From contig JALGPY010000001.1 of NCBI GenBank assembly GCA_023055425.1, positions 30,369,001 through 30,433,000 of the forward strand: a DNA stretch of 64,000 nt, written 5' to 3'. This DNA is from Linanthus parryae (taxonomy: Eukaryota > Streptophyta > Magnoliopsida > Ericales > Polemoniaceae). The position numbers and the translations under genes were made by a program. The number at the start of each line of letters is the position of its first letter. Within the stretch, counting starts at the first letter, position 1. The notes below the pieces were generated by a model, which saw only the letters and a list, made by a program, of their open reading frames with translations, searched no databases and was not told the DNA's origin. This document shows positions 45,863 through 57,814 of the stretch, piece after piece.

Positions 45863-46725
45863 CCTCTTTATTGCTTTAGTGTAGATTTCAATACTGTTTT
45901 GTTTATTTTATTCTGTTTGATTTATTTGAGAGGGACTAATATTTCTAATGAGTGTGTGTAGGGATTCTAGGTGAAAGGCCTATTCTGGATCCCCCATCTT
46001 CATGCGCGTATGAAGAACAACATAAAAATCGAGAAAAAGCATCCCAAAATGCGTATCGGGATCCGGAATGAAGTTGGGTGAAGGATTCCATTCCAACACT
46101 CACTCAGCACACGCATCTGGTGGAGAGAACGTACCTGAACTCCCCGTCTTGATGCAAGCGAAGAATGCAGTGCAAAACCGAGAAAGCTGACACATTGCCA
46201 CGTATTATGAGGTGATATTTTGCAAACAAGAATGTATGCTGAAATGGTGAGTGCCAATGTGTGGGGGTTGTTGAGAGCTTTCTATTGATATGTGGATCGC
46301 ATGCATCAGAGTCTGGACGCGAGAGTTAGAGCCATTTGGATGTTTTCGTGCATAAAAAGCGGTGAAAAACATCCGGAATTGATAAACGGGCCTTTGGAAG
46401 AGCAAATTTGAAGAATAAAGGATTCCACGGACATTGGGAATTGTTTATAATGTAAATGGAGTCTCGAGGTTGAGGAGATCCATTAAAAAAAGCAAAGGAA
46501 CAATCACAAAGGCGAGAAAGGATGCTTAAGCGGCGAAAAACATCCGGAAATGGCGAAAAAGGTCAAAACCGTGTGCTACCGGTATAAATTGTGAAACGGA
46601 ATGTTGGATCCCAAGTGTGGGGGGGGGGGTTGAAATATCATGTTTGAGCTTATCGGGAGTATTGCAAGCTCAAAAGGTCACAATAAGCATGTCGGGAGGA
46701 GTTGGAACCTTTGCAGGCTGGTCAC
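45863..46725 (+). other. Element C 3' region, first part
   Basis: Non-coding as far as I can see. It contains a CCAAGTGTGG tract with a long G run at 46611-46630, resembling an internal polypurine tract. No supported gene. Confidence 0.4.
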
Positions 46726-46826
46726 TAGGTCGCACGACCTAGTTACTAGGTCGCACGACCTACTTAGCCAAAACAGCCTTTTTGACAAGGTCGCACGACC
46801 TAGTAAGTGGGTCGCACGACCTAGTC
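46726..46826 (+). repeat. Dyad array AGGTCGCACGACCT in element C internal region
   Basis: Four copies of the dyad found in element C's LTRs lie within 100 bp, outside the LTR. All four retain GGTCGCACGACCTA. Confidence 0.88.
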
Positions 46827-47738
46827 TTTGTTGGTTTTGGTTTAGTCCATAAGGGGGTGTATTTGCACTATACAAAAATTAGGGGGGGGGGGCGAGTGTT
46901 TAATCTGAAACCATAATACACTTATCCCTTCCTACTCCACTACCATCGGGCAAAACTTCAAACCCCCCTCTTCTACTCCCCCAAACCCTCCTCTCTTCCA
47001 CCCACCTCCATCTCCGGCAGCTACCATCTCCAACCACCACCACGTCCGACCACCAACACCTCCGACCATCGACCCCCCATAGCCACCGTCCGCCACCATC
47101 ACAGTCAAAACCCAAGCACAGACCCCTAATACCCCGTCGCGTCTTCACCCTCTTCCTTCCCCATCGTCGCCGCCCCTTCAAGCCACCACCACCACTGTGA
47201 ATCTTCCGACAACGTATGCACAGGGAGTGAGAGAGCAAGAAATTGGTGGAAAACTGAGCTGAAGGTCGTGTTTTGGGGTAAAAATTAGTGAGGAGAAAGC
47301 TGAGGTTTCGAACCAAAAATCAGAAATTCAAGCAATTCAAGACCGCATTGGAAGAAACTAGCATCGGGGTTTTGACGGGGACACTGCAAGGAGAGCGTAA
47401 GCGGCTTCAATTGCGAAAAAAATTCAGAAAAATTCGAGGGTCAATTTTGACCCTTCTTGTCGTTTTTTAGCGAAACGGCACCAGTAAGAACGGAACTCCG
47501 GGTGCCACAGGTATAATTCTATATCTCCCAATTCAATTTAATCGAGTCTTAGGCCCATTGAGTAAAAGCCTTTTTTTTGTCGCTTAGTTGCAGCGTTTGG
47601 GGGCGATTGACTACTGTCCTAGGAACTATCTGTTAATTGCGTAATTGTTTCTTTTCCGTACACACATCCTGACATTGTGCACGTAGTGTTATCTATTTGT
47701 CAATTTAATTGTTAAATTTTTGCTATTTTCTTGTGCCA
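46827..47738 (+). other. C-rich leader-like block and upstream region of accessory ORF
   Basis: After a G run near 46884 comes a C-rich stretch (about 46920-47210) resembling a plant 5' leader. An AT-rich stretch then leads up to the ATG at 47739. The layout suggests a separate promoter and leader for the downstream ORF, but this is inference. Minus-strand frames here are composition artefacts. Confidence 0.4.
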
Positions 47739-49252
47739 ATGTCGAGTAGGAAAGATAAGGGAAACTCCGTAGCTAAAGGCAAGGGGGTAGCTACGAGTCA
47801 TAATGCGACCGAGGGGAAGAGGAAGAAACGGTAAGTCGTCACCGATAGTAATGATGAGTACGTCCCTGAGGGAGAGTTGAGAGAGACGGGGGAAACGGGT
47901 GGTAACCTAGCGGAGAGTGCTACTTTTTGGGTTACGGGGAGCATGGTTTCACCAGGCTCGCTGGACCCTGATGAGTTGGGAGAAAATGAACCTGAGAGAC
48001 TATCGGTGGAGAGGGAAGAGAGACAGTCTAGTCCTAGGTCTAACCTTGACCCTACGACCGGAGTGTTTTGTGACTATAGACTTTCAATCTTCCGGCGCAT
48101 ACTAGGTACAACAAGCGGAAAGCAAGTGTGCTTAAGGGGACCAATGTTGAGAAATGTTTCCCGTTCCAACATGAGATGCCCCGACAGATTAAGGATTTCA
48201 CGAAGAACGAGAATCTTGCGGGGTGGTGTGAGATCGTCTAGGACAACGCGAGCTCAGAGCTCATGTGTGAAATTTATGCGAACGCCAAGTGGTGTGGGTT
48301 TGCGGAGGATGTAGATCGGAATGATCGCAGGATTACCTATGCCCGTAAGAAATTTTTTGTTTTCTCACCGGCTACCCAAGTCTCGGCCCTACAATGGCCA
48401 CCACTAGAGGTTCGTTGTCACTTCGAGGCCACCGTAGAAATGAACGTAGAGGAGTTGGTGATCTTAGTGTCAAAGTTTTCATTTGGCGAGGTGACAGGAG
48501 CGCCTTGGTACACCCATGCGAGCCAGGATGTAAGAAAATGGACGGTTTCAGCCAAACGCTTACTTCATCGAGCGCGTTGGTTAGTTAACGTAGTGGATGC
48601 TTGGTTTGAGGGCGTTTACCCACTGAACCACGTACGGTTCAAGTGGTGTGTAATGGCCATGTGCTGGTATCATGGTCAGCGGTTTAACGTCTCGAAGCGC
48701 ATTTATAGGAGTTTTTGAGCAAGGCTTCGGGACTCTAACCGTCGGGCAGTCGGGTTCGGGTATTTGCTAAAGCACTTGGCGATTAAGGCAGGGGTTGAGT
48801 GTTATGATGGAGAACTTGAACCCGAACCCCCTAGATACTGAACTCATGTGCCTGACCCGAAGAAAGATGAGGTCGTTGTAGAGAGAATCGAGACCCTACC
48901 TAAAAAGGGGGCTAAGAAGGGCGGTAAGGGTAAGGCCCCGACTGTGAGTGAGGATTCAAGTCCGTCTGTCGCGACTAATTCTAGCCTCGAGGCCACTATG
49001 AAGGCCATGCAAAAGATGATGATTGCCAATGAGAAAAAGGCTGAGGCTCGATGGCAGGCAACAGAGAGGAAAACCAAGTCAAGGGCATTTCATGCGTGAC
49101 AGAACCAACGCCGGCTCGGTGAGATTATGGATAGGCAGAATCAGTGGTTGCACGAGCCCGGTAAGGCCGATGGAGTGACACAGACTCTAAGACCTCAGGA
49201 TGTGATGTACGAGTCGAGTACCAACTCGGACAGTTCGGAGGAGAGCGAGTAG
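47739..49252 (+). pseudogene. Accessory 3' ORF of element C, broken
   Basis: A start ATG (MSSRKDKGNSVAKGKGVATS) opens a frame interrupted by TAA at 47832. A shift near 48100 leads to the frame of 48263-48718. Further stops in that frame lie at 48238, 48716, 48838 and 49097, and the final stop is at 49250. Readable parts include CEIYANAKWCGF, WTVSAKRLLHRARWLVNVVDAW and a Lys-rich tail (KKGAKKGGKGK), followed by a Ser/Asp/Glu-rich end. The pattern of a conserved FYAN-type segment followed by an alpha-helical segment resembles the putative plant transposon protein found in the env position of Athila-type elements. This assignment is from memory and uncertain. Confidence 0.5.
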
Positions 49253-51507
49253 ACCCGCCCGCCCTCGCATTAGTATGCTGAGTCCCTTTGTTTTATCTCT
49301 AAATTCATTGGGGACAACAAAGCATTCTAGTGTGGGGGTGAGATTTTATGAATATTAGCCAATTCCGTGTCTTCATGAACCAATTGGATATAGGGTATAT
49401 GTGTCGTAGTGTGGGTCTCGTAGTCCTTGTCGTAGAGTGTGTTTGTGTCGTAGTGTCTTGTGATTTATATGTGTTCGTATTTTATAATTGCACATTTTTT
49501 TAGTATACCTACCATCGAGTCGTATCGAGTCTTCTTTCGAATGGTCGTGCATTTAGAATATTGGATATTTTTTAAAAAAATTTGAAAAAGCCATAAAAAT
49601 TAAAAATTTGAGAAAGGGCAATCAAAGGATCTTAGAATTGGTAGACTCGAGGAGTGTGAGAAATTTAGGCATAGGGCGTAACTTGTGACCGAGAGAGACA
49701 ATGTGAGTTCCTCTTAGTACGTATACAGAGACTTTCTTTACGGGAGTGCCTACCTATTTTTACACACATACTTGATTTTCAAATCTAAAGTGTGTGCCGC
49801 GTTTTCTTACAAGAGTTGAGCTAGGAGTGCGCTAAACGAGCCGAACGTTCATGTGTACGTCTTAGGTAGTCGCCAACCCGCCTAGTAGTGGCACACGAAA
49901 CAGCTGTGCGAAGTTGTGTATTAGAGCACTCACTGCTTTTAGATCTCACCTTGTAGGACCACTAGAAAACCCGACTTGAACCTGGAATTATTTGCTATCC
50001 TTTTGACCTAGGGTGACGATTCTTGGCCTTCATCATATATTGTTTAGAATCACCACTTTAGTGCATCACGAGGGAGTTTTAGTTAAGGGGGGGTTCAATG
50101 AGGGAGAATTCATGATATATGTATGTGAGTCCTACATGATCGCTTGCACTTAAGTTGATATTTTTGAGGGGATGCGAGGGTGAGTGAGTAGGCTTGCGCA
50201 CTTCGGTGTGGCAGTGGTCCATGTCATTACATCATGGACACATTTGTGGAGAGTCGTGAGTGCGTGACATCTAATCCGCACGAAACTGGGTTGGGTAATC
50301 GGTGGATCGTGCTAGGTACCGGATTCCATTCATCTTGGTGTGGGAGGATCGCTTGGATTAGGCACGAGGCTTGCATCTTATTGACTATTTGAGAGGGGAC
50401 ATGATTACATTCGAGTGTGGGGGTGTCGAATCTTGACCACGGACATTGAGATTAAGCTTGTGACGACTCCATCCCCACACATATGCTTTTATTTGTTTGC
50501 GGATTTGTTTGGTGGAACCATGTACTTTATAGAGTTAGGGGAAGATGAATTTTACATGTGATACCCATTCATTGGATTGTATGCTTCCTTCCCCTAACAT
50601 ATTGGATTGACTACTCTTGGAAGACCACTCGTACATTTGAAATGATTGTGTTGATTGTGAATTTATATTTGAAAAAAAAAATAAGAGAAAAATCAGAAAA
50701 GAAGTAGAAAATTAATATATATATATATGTATATATAAAAAGAGAGAAAAAAAAAGGAGAGATGTAATAAAGGAAGGAATGGAGAGTAATGGAAATCGAG
50801 TGGTGGAAGCAACTAATTCGGTAACGACGGTTTGAATTTCGTGCACGACTCAAGACGATGGCCACGGGGATCGTAATTGTACCGGGGTTTGAGGGGATCG
50901 AGGGCCGGAGACGGTGAGTTTCGGGTTGTGGTTTCTATCATCGTGTTGAGGGTATGTGATATGTGGGTTACAATGTGAGAATGTGACGCTTTAGGATTTG
51001 TTTCATCGTGATTAATCTTATGTACCTAAGCCTCAACATTCTAAAGCCGTTAGAGGAATAGGAGCTCGTACCTTGGATGTGGCTTAGCCTAGCGTAGCCT
51101 CTTACTTATTGGCACACGCGAATAGGTAGGATACTCTTATACTTAGTAAGGCTAGGTTCTCTATACGATCTTAGGGAAATTCTTGTTGTCTCATTTAGTT
51201 TCAAATCACGCCTTGTACCTAAGTTGATCATCACTCCATGAGAACCGGTTTAAGAACTTGAGATTGCCTGATCATGCCAAAAAGACAAAAAGTTAAGTTT
51301 CGTGTGTGTGTAAATATATGTGTTTAGGATCAAGTCTAATTTGCATTGCATCATATTTTTTCATTAATCGAGTCGTGAATCGAGTCTTGCTTGTGTCAAG
51401 TCGGCTAATATTCGGTTGTGTATGCAATGTGGTGGGTTGAAAGCTAGTTGATTTTGTGGCTTGGTCATGATGTGAAAGTTGAGATTTGCTCGGGACAAGC
51501 AAAATGT
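49253..51507 (+). other. Element C 3' non-coding region
   Basis: It contains the GGGGACAACAAAGC and TAGTGTGGGGGTG block (about 49311-49345) and GAGTGTGGGGGTGTCGA (about 50413-50430), both shared with A and B. It also holds an AT microsatellite with ATATATATATATATGTATAT near 50705-50735. Segments around 49890-49950 match element A's 3' region on the opposite strand. No gene is supported. Confidence 0.6.
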
Positions 51508-51521
51508 AGTGTGGGGGTAGT
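51508..51521 (+). promoter_or_regulatory. Polypurine tract of element C
   Basis: TAGTGTGGGGGTAGT-type sequence abuts the LTR start TGATAACTCCGG at 51522. Confidence 0.8.
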
Positions 51522-53090
51522 TGATAACTCCGGTTTTCGAGTTATTTTATTGCGTATTTTGCTATGTTTTGTATGCTCATAATGGAGAATATAGCGTCTT
51601 TTCGAGTAAATCATGCTTTACTTTGTGAAAATGAGTTCGTGTGTTAAAATGTGAAGTTCGGGCGTTTTATGCATCGTTTTACGTGCTATTTATCATATTT
51701 TGTCACATTTGATCTTCGCAGGGCTTTCGTGTTGTGATTTTCAAGGCCGGAGCACGCCAGGAGCAAGTGGATAGAGAAAAACGAACTTCGGAAACTAAGG
51801 CGAGCTCGAGCTTTGAGAAGGAAAGTGAGAGACGAAGGATCAAGTGCTAGAGAGGCTCGTGACAAGATCTTACGAGTTTTGAGGCATGAAGAGAGCTCAA
51901 AATGGAGGATCAAACGAAGAATCGATGCTCGGGAGATGATTCATAAGCACAAGAAACAACATTGGAAAAAGCTGAAAAATTGGCTAATGCAACAGGTCGC
52001 ACGACCTACGGAACAGGTCGCACGACCTAATGGAAGATTTCAGCAACTTTTTACAGGTCGCACAACCTACAGAACAGGTCGCACGACCTAGTTTGCGAGC
52101 CCAGTAGGTCGCACGACCTACTTTTTGTGCAGAATTTTTCAAAAACGTCCGGGGTTGTTTTGTAGTTACTTGTAACTTGTTCTATTAGAATGAGCTAGGG
52201 CACGGTTTTGGTCAATTATTACGTTGGATAACTTGCGTGGAGAGGTAGAGATCGCTTGGAGAGCTTTGGAGCACTTGGATCACTCGTTTGGCTTCTAAAA
52301 ACTACGTTTCTTCTCTAGTTTTGATTATTGATCATGAAAACTTGTAATTTGATCATGTTTAAGCGTAGCTAAACTCTTTCTCACGATATCTCGTACGGAT
52401 CTAGGTTTTGATCACCATGTTTGGTGATTTATGGATTTTCTTTCATGCGTTTGAGCTTAATTGATGATTTCTTTATCTAGTTATGTGCGTTTTATGCGTT
52501 TTATTTATCTTTTCTATTGGTAGACGTATTAATAGGATTGAGTTAGGTATTGAACGTTAGTGACATCAACGTTTGTTGCCCGGAAAATTGAAACACACAC
52601 TAGCCGTATCTAGGGTTGAGAAATCTTGCTAGTTAGCTAAGAACAAAGAGTAGACTAGCGATTTTAACGCGCATTTGAACTTGATTAGACTAGAGACATC
52701 GGCTTTGATAGTTTAAGTGTAGAAGTTGGTTGAGAAATCTTCAACGTATGAGTGCTCGTTTAACTAGAGAACGCATCGTCGTGTTAGCAAAACGTAAATC
52801 CGACATAGTGTGAAATACCTAGTGACCCGTAGAGATATCCTGATTTTGTCAAATTTTGAGAAAAACCTAAAATAAATTGTCTTTATTAATCGTGAAGCAA
52901 TTCAATTGATTAATTGAGATATTTCTCTTTTCAATTTAGTAGAAATAGCAAAACAAACAATAGCTCTTGACCCACACAAGGATTGGATAAAGTAACTAAT
53001 TTAAATAGAAGTCTCTTGGGTTCGACAACCCAGATTTTCGGAATTTTACCACTACACTGACAACTGTACACTTGCAGTTGGAGCGTGTCA
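51522..53090 (+). repeat. Element C 3' LTR (1569 bp)
   Basis: It starts TGATAACTCCGGTTTTCG and ends CAGTTGGAGCGTGTCA. It contains the start that is altered in the 5' LTR. It holds five dyad copies at 51993-52122. Confidence 0.88.
51993..52122 (+). repeat. Dyad array AGGTCGCACGACCT in element C 3' LTR
   Basis: Five copies are present, one less than in the 5' LTR. One copy near 52055 reads AGGTCGCACAACCT. Confidence 0.85.
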
Positions 53091-54247
53091 AGAACCGTGT
53101 CATTAGTCTAGAACCAACCGTTCTAATCCTTTGTGTAGCGGGTTCACGTGGGGATGTTGGGATGGAATTAGAACCTAAACCGTGATTGACCGTCATGTGC
53201 ATATAGTATAGCTTAACATATATATATATTAATATAATATTGTATTTAATTAGAATATTTTTAACTTGTAGGCGATGAGTTCTCGGGCGAAGGGATACGT
53301 CGTATACTACGACTGAGTCGCAGTAACTGCTTGTGTTTGAGGTGAGTAAGCATGCCAGGCCTAGCGTGCATATCGCCTTCGTGTCAAATGATTATTTCAT
53401 TCTTGTCTCAAATGAGTTTTTGTGTTATATGCATTATGTGTTATTTGACCATTTGATTCCATTTGCTGAAATAACTCCTTGACAATGTCGCATTAATCTA
53501 TACATTTTTAATAATTAAAGTGGAAGAGTTGTACGAGGTTCATTCATGGTTACAATTGGCTTGATCGTGTGACTTAGGTCACTGGGCCAATTAATTTAAA
53601 TCCAGTTGCAATGCCCCGGATAGCTCCTTGTACTCGCTCTTCTGGACGCAAAAGTCTTAAGGGGGGGTGTCGACACTTAAGGTAACGGATGCTTGCGAGA
53701 ACGTTGGTTATTCCCCGTAACCACAAATTAACAAGTTGGTTTGGATTTGATGATATTAATGGGAAATGTAATAATATGTGATTTTGGTCGCTTATCTGGA
53801 TAATGGACATGTTTTGGAGAAATATAATGAAATTGGAATCTCTCATGTTTTCTTATAAGTGTCGAACTTTTACTTCCGCTGTGTTTAGGTTAAATTACTA
53901 CATGTCAAATTGTTTAATTTTTTACAAATTGTGCCTCATCATCCTTTTACATGCTTTGGTGTTTATTTGCTCAGTATTTATTGCTCATTTTGGTGTTTAT
54001 CGTCATCTTACTTCTAGTACTTTCAGTTTTAATAAATAGACTTCCTCTTAGTTTCACTAATTCAATATTTGGATGTATGTCGTGGTATGTGGAAAAACAA
54101 TTTTGAATTGTAATAAAGTATTACTTTAAGACTTGTTGGTTATTTTTGCTAGGATCCACTTTTAAATGTCCTCGTATCCGGGTTTAATCTCGCGTACGGA
54201 GTGACACCCTTCTGGGTTTCCGGCTTGGCCATTTTGGGGGTGTTACA
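53091..54247 (+). repeat. Probable 3' portion of another LTR
   Basis: The stretch ends GGGGGTGTTACA (54236-54247), a terminus typical of plant chromovirus LTRs that begin TGTAACACC. It contains TTGTAGGCGATGAG and GAGGTGAGTAAGC, which resemble the transcribed part of such LTRs. The left part is missing at the junction with element C. Assignment to the Tekay/Del type is tentative. Confidence 0.35.
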
Positions 54248-54799
54248 TCAATGAGTTTTCAGGTAAAGAATAGTAGCAAATGGAAGCATAGAAAGGCACA
54301 AGTGACTTGCATGAAAGCGAAAGCCTACACATAGTAAGGTGTAGACTACGACCATATATTATCCCCATTAGAAAAAATTACGGTGATTTGACGAGATATT
54401 CTCCCGAAGATTTAGAGTAGCGAGCGTCTATCCAACAAGATATTCTCCTCAAGAGTCAGGGTAGCGAGAATTACGTTAGTTCAACGAGATATTCTCACCA
54501 TTGGATTGGGTATTGAGGACTACGGAATTGCCCGTGCCCGAGGGCACTATCCAAAAAATATGTCAAGAACGTTTTACATGTTCCGTCATATTCAAAATTG
54601 AGACCCTCGAAGTGAAAACTTGATCAACTTAATCCAGGAGGCTTAACACAAAAGATGCAAATTATATAGTATGGGATGCCATGATCTTGAAACTGAACAT
54701 GTTACAACGACTTCAACTCATTTTAGAAAATAACTATTGACATTGTATTCAAAGTACTAACAAGATTACAATCAGAAAAATTCTTCGGAATTTATGTAT
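54248..54799. repeat. Interval with three degenerate ~50-bp tandem units
   Basis: GACGAGATATTCTC, AACAAGATATTCTC and AACGAGATATTCTC recur at about 54389, 54437 and 54492, each followed by a similar GGGTAGCGAG-type segment. The remainder of the interval shows nothing recognisable. Confidence 0.5.
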
Positions 54800-56214
54800 C
54801 CTCAACCCCATAAACTGTGAAAAGATCAAGAAACACTTGGTGAGTTTCCCTAATGCCTCTTAACCTTTTTGGATCCATTTTCGAGCATTGGTATCATAGA
54901 AAACCTAAAAAGAAAAAGAAAACAGAGTTAGCTTCCAGCTTCCAAGCACCGAAAAATATGAGACATAATGAAAACTGTTGTCACACATCTTACCTAGCCA
55001 TTCTAATATAGTTGGAGATTAAACCGCATAAGTGATGAACATTGCCATTCTAAATTGGCAAAAATCAGATTAAAAATGTAATTAGTATAAGAATTATGCA
55101 AATAATTAGGTTCAGTAAAAATAAAACTAAATTGATCTAATGGGTAGCAATCTAGTCACATGGAGCTCTAGTAATTAGAAATTGCAAAATGTACAAAACG
55201 CACAACCAATATCCTTAGAGTTGGGCCATGGAGCTCAAATTTCACTTATTTTCACCTGTTAGCATGTGTGGGGGAGCTCAAATTTCCTTATTCGCCAATA
55301 TGGACTCGCTGCAGAAATAATATTTGGAATACACGATTGGTAAAAAGAGGCGAATATTTAGCAGAAATATGAAATCACAGATTGGGACGATATTGCGATA
55401 ATCAATACCGTCACTAAGTTAATCCTACAGAACACTACCAAACAAGGGAGGAGGCGAGGAGCCAGTACTTAATTATACATATAGAATCCCCATTTTGTTG
55501 AATCAGACTTGGTCGATTGTGACGATAAGGTAAGGTGACAGGGAGAGCACTTAAGGTGGTGTAAATGCTCTTATGGTTGGTTCATAATTCATAGTCTCAT
55601 TATATTTTCTGTCGTGTCCCAGAGGATGTTTAAAGAACGAACAAATTAATGGAATAAAATGTCTCAAGTTGATTAGTGAAACAAATAAAAAACAAATATG
55701 CAACCAACATGCTTTTGATGCATGAGAAAAGATGGCAGATTCATTAGCCCAGCAAATTATAGCTAGACAACTTGAGTTCAAGCAAGCAAAATGCATCAAA
55801 TATATGGACGTAGTGAACATTGTGGTCCTGAAGATGTCGACCGTATATGTTTGGAATAATATCAATGAGAAGAAATTGATTCAACGACTCGAGAAAACAG
55901 ATGCTCGAAGCTTCAAATAGGTAGCCTACATACCAAACAAAGCAATATATGAACCACGAAGTTTACAAATCAGTGAAGCAACTAAAAAATATCTGTTTGG
56001 AATTTTGCTTCAATTAAAGACAGTGTTTCACATAAAAAATCTAATAGGCTGAGAGTACCTGATGACCAAAATTGTTAACGGAAACGAGAGGGTGTAGGGT
56101 CAGATCTCTATGTCCGAGAGGGGAGCAGGAGAGGTGCACTGGACTATAAAATCTGAGGGAGAAAGACAGAGAAAAGGTTGGGTATCTGTGACTTTAGAGA
56201 GAAAGAGGGATTAC

Positions 56215-56252
56215 CTGTTTTGAAAAAGGCCGGCCTCTTCGAGCAACTATGG
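56215..56252 (-). other. Candidate 38-bp exon
   Basis: On the minus strand this segment starts CCATAGTTGCTCG and ends TTCAAAACAG. It is flanked by a canonical acceptor with a pyrimidine-rich tract and a GTAATC donor. It is the best-supported splice pair in the window. Confidence 0.3.
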
Positions 56253-56364
56253 CTGCAATGGAACAAAAATAAAATTACAACAAATGCCGCAACAGCCACT
56301 AACCTACTGAAACAACTAAACACACCTGATGCATGCTTAGAAACAAATCCTAAAGAAAACACAA

Positions 56365-56853
56365 CATTTTGACGAAGTCTAGACTTTGGGTTCTTCTATC
56401 GTGACTGCATCATCAGAGGCCCTAAATTCAAATAAAAAATGACGAGTTTCTGTGGGGGACGTATAGAAGTTACCTTTCAATTTCAACCAAGTAGATGCTT
56501 AGAACTTGGCTTACTCGGTGATATACTGATGGAGAAGGATTAACACGGACAAAACAAAATCTAAATAAACCCATCATTCATGAAAAACGAAAACTAAATA
56601 AACCAAAGAAAAGTTACAGAAGAAACCTGTTACGTCGTAGTGAACTTGATATATGAGGCTACTCTACCATCTGCAATGTATTATATTCCACCACCAGCAC
56701 AACAATAAGCATTCAACAACCACCAAAATAAACACCAATTTGAACTGGAGGCCTCTGATGATACGGACACCCAATTAAACCCTTCGATACAAACAAATGT
56801 TTCTACACTTTGTTCAATGAATTGAAACCCAAAGTCTAGACTTCGTCAAAATG
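56365..56853. repeat. 26-bp perfect inverted repeat with secondary match
   Basis: Arms at 56365-56390 and 56828-56853 are exact reverse complements and contain GAAGTCTAGACTTTGGG. Inside them, ATCATCAGAGGCC (56409-56421) pairs with GGCCTCTGATGAT (56750-56762). The arms and inner match are in the right order for an imperfect foldback with about 330 bp between the inner arms. Confidence 0.85.
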
Positions 56854-56990
56854 TATCTACACACCGAAATATTTCCAATAGAAGGGTTACAACAGTACTG
56901 CAAGTGACACAATAAACACCCAATTTCAGTGCTCTATCAAAAATCCCAATTTTTTGTTCACCTAAGCAACCACGTAGACGAAGTTCTAAG

Positions 56991-57300
56991 GATGAAAGAA
57001 GATGCATGATACGCTATTGCAAGCCCTACTTGAACCCAGCGAAGAAAAATCGAAGAGGAGAAACCCATTGTGTCGCAATTGAGAAGTAGAAACTGATTGT
57101 GCAGAATCAAAATCGAACCCTGTCACTCCAACAAAGGAAAAAAACGGCGACTGCAAGAGACAACTGGGAAGCCCTGACCCTTATTTAAACCAAGATCAAA
57201 GAAGAAGCATGATGAGCTATTGAAAGCCCTAAATGAACCCAGTGAAGAAAAATTTCAAGAGGAGAAGCACCCGGTAACTCCAACAAAGGAAAAACCGTTT
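56991..57300. repeat. Local degenerate duplication
   Basis: A segment with GCATGATACGCTATTGCAAG and CTCCAACAAAGGAAAA (about 56991-57147) recurs at about 57195-57298. The offset falls from about 204 to about 151, so the left copy has about 53 extra bases. Confidence 0.7.
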
Positions 57301-57814
57301 GTGAGGAAATAGAATCGAACCTGAGTATAGGAGTATCCAGCCAAGTTGCGGCGGCGGTCAGATGGTTGATAGCGGCGACGGTCGAAGAAGAGGAAGTCTG
57401 GGATGTTGTGCTTGTCCCGTGATGGACCAATCCTCCGGTGGTGGCTGGTCGAGGGAGTGGGAAGGGAGGGAGACGAAATGAGAGAGAGGGAAGAAGGTGG
57501 TAGTTGAGTTGATATGTGTGTTAAATCTATGAGAGAGACAAAGTGAGAGAGAAAGGGGGTAGCCAATAAGGTGGACGATTGGTGGGCTGCTTCACAGGTC
57601 GTGCGTGAGAAACATTTTTTTATTTTTTTTTTGGAATTGTAATTTATTGGTAGTTTTTTTACCCTAAAGTTGGTGAGATCTAATGGTTGTGGATGATTTA
57701 ATATATCTAACGGCTGAAAAGTCAAGAGTTAGTTAAACCATGCTGTTTTATAGAATAGATTGCATTGATTCACATAGAATTGGAAATGGTGGTGATAATG
57801 GACTTAATGCTCCA

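Larger units (their letters stand above)
22999..53090 (+). mobile_element. Element C: full-length, decayed Athila retrotransposon, split by a Copia composite
   Basis: Related LTRs lie at about 22999-24538 and at 51522-53090. Between them are a mutated PBS, degenerate gag, protease, RT, RNase H and integrase, a long 3' region with an accessory ORF, and a terminal polypurine tract. The Copia composite at 26444-42019 interrupts the 3' part of gag; removing it with one GAACA copy restores a continuous gag linker. Element C itself would then be about 14.5 kb. No target duplication is visible, because the left end meets a microsatellite. The protein order gag-PR-RT-RH-INT and motifs DLGASINLMP, FMDDF and CQRTDNIS identify Athila. 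Confidence 0.88.
54800..57600 (-). other. Possible spliced host transcript on the minus strand
   Basis: Read on the minus strand, the region begins with a CT-rich leader-like stretch (57450-57570). It contains splice-like borders, the clearest being TTGTTCCATTGCAG before and GTAATC after a 38-bp segment (56215-56252). Others are TGTCACTTGCAG near 56905 and TTGGTCATCAG near 56065. No long open frame or known protein domain was found, so it may be a non-coding transcript, a 5' leader with introns, or an unrecognised transposon. The region contains a 26-bp perfect inverted repeat and a local duplication. Confidence 0.3.

Noticed and set aside
46900..47316. 138-codon Arg/Gly-rich minus-strand frame
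   Set aside because: Antisense of a C-rich leader-like block in element C; low complexity and no domain.
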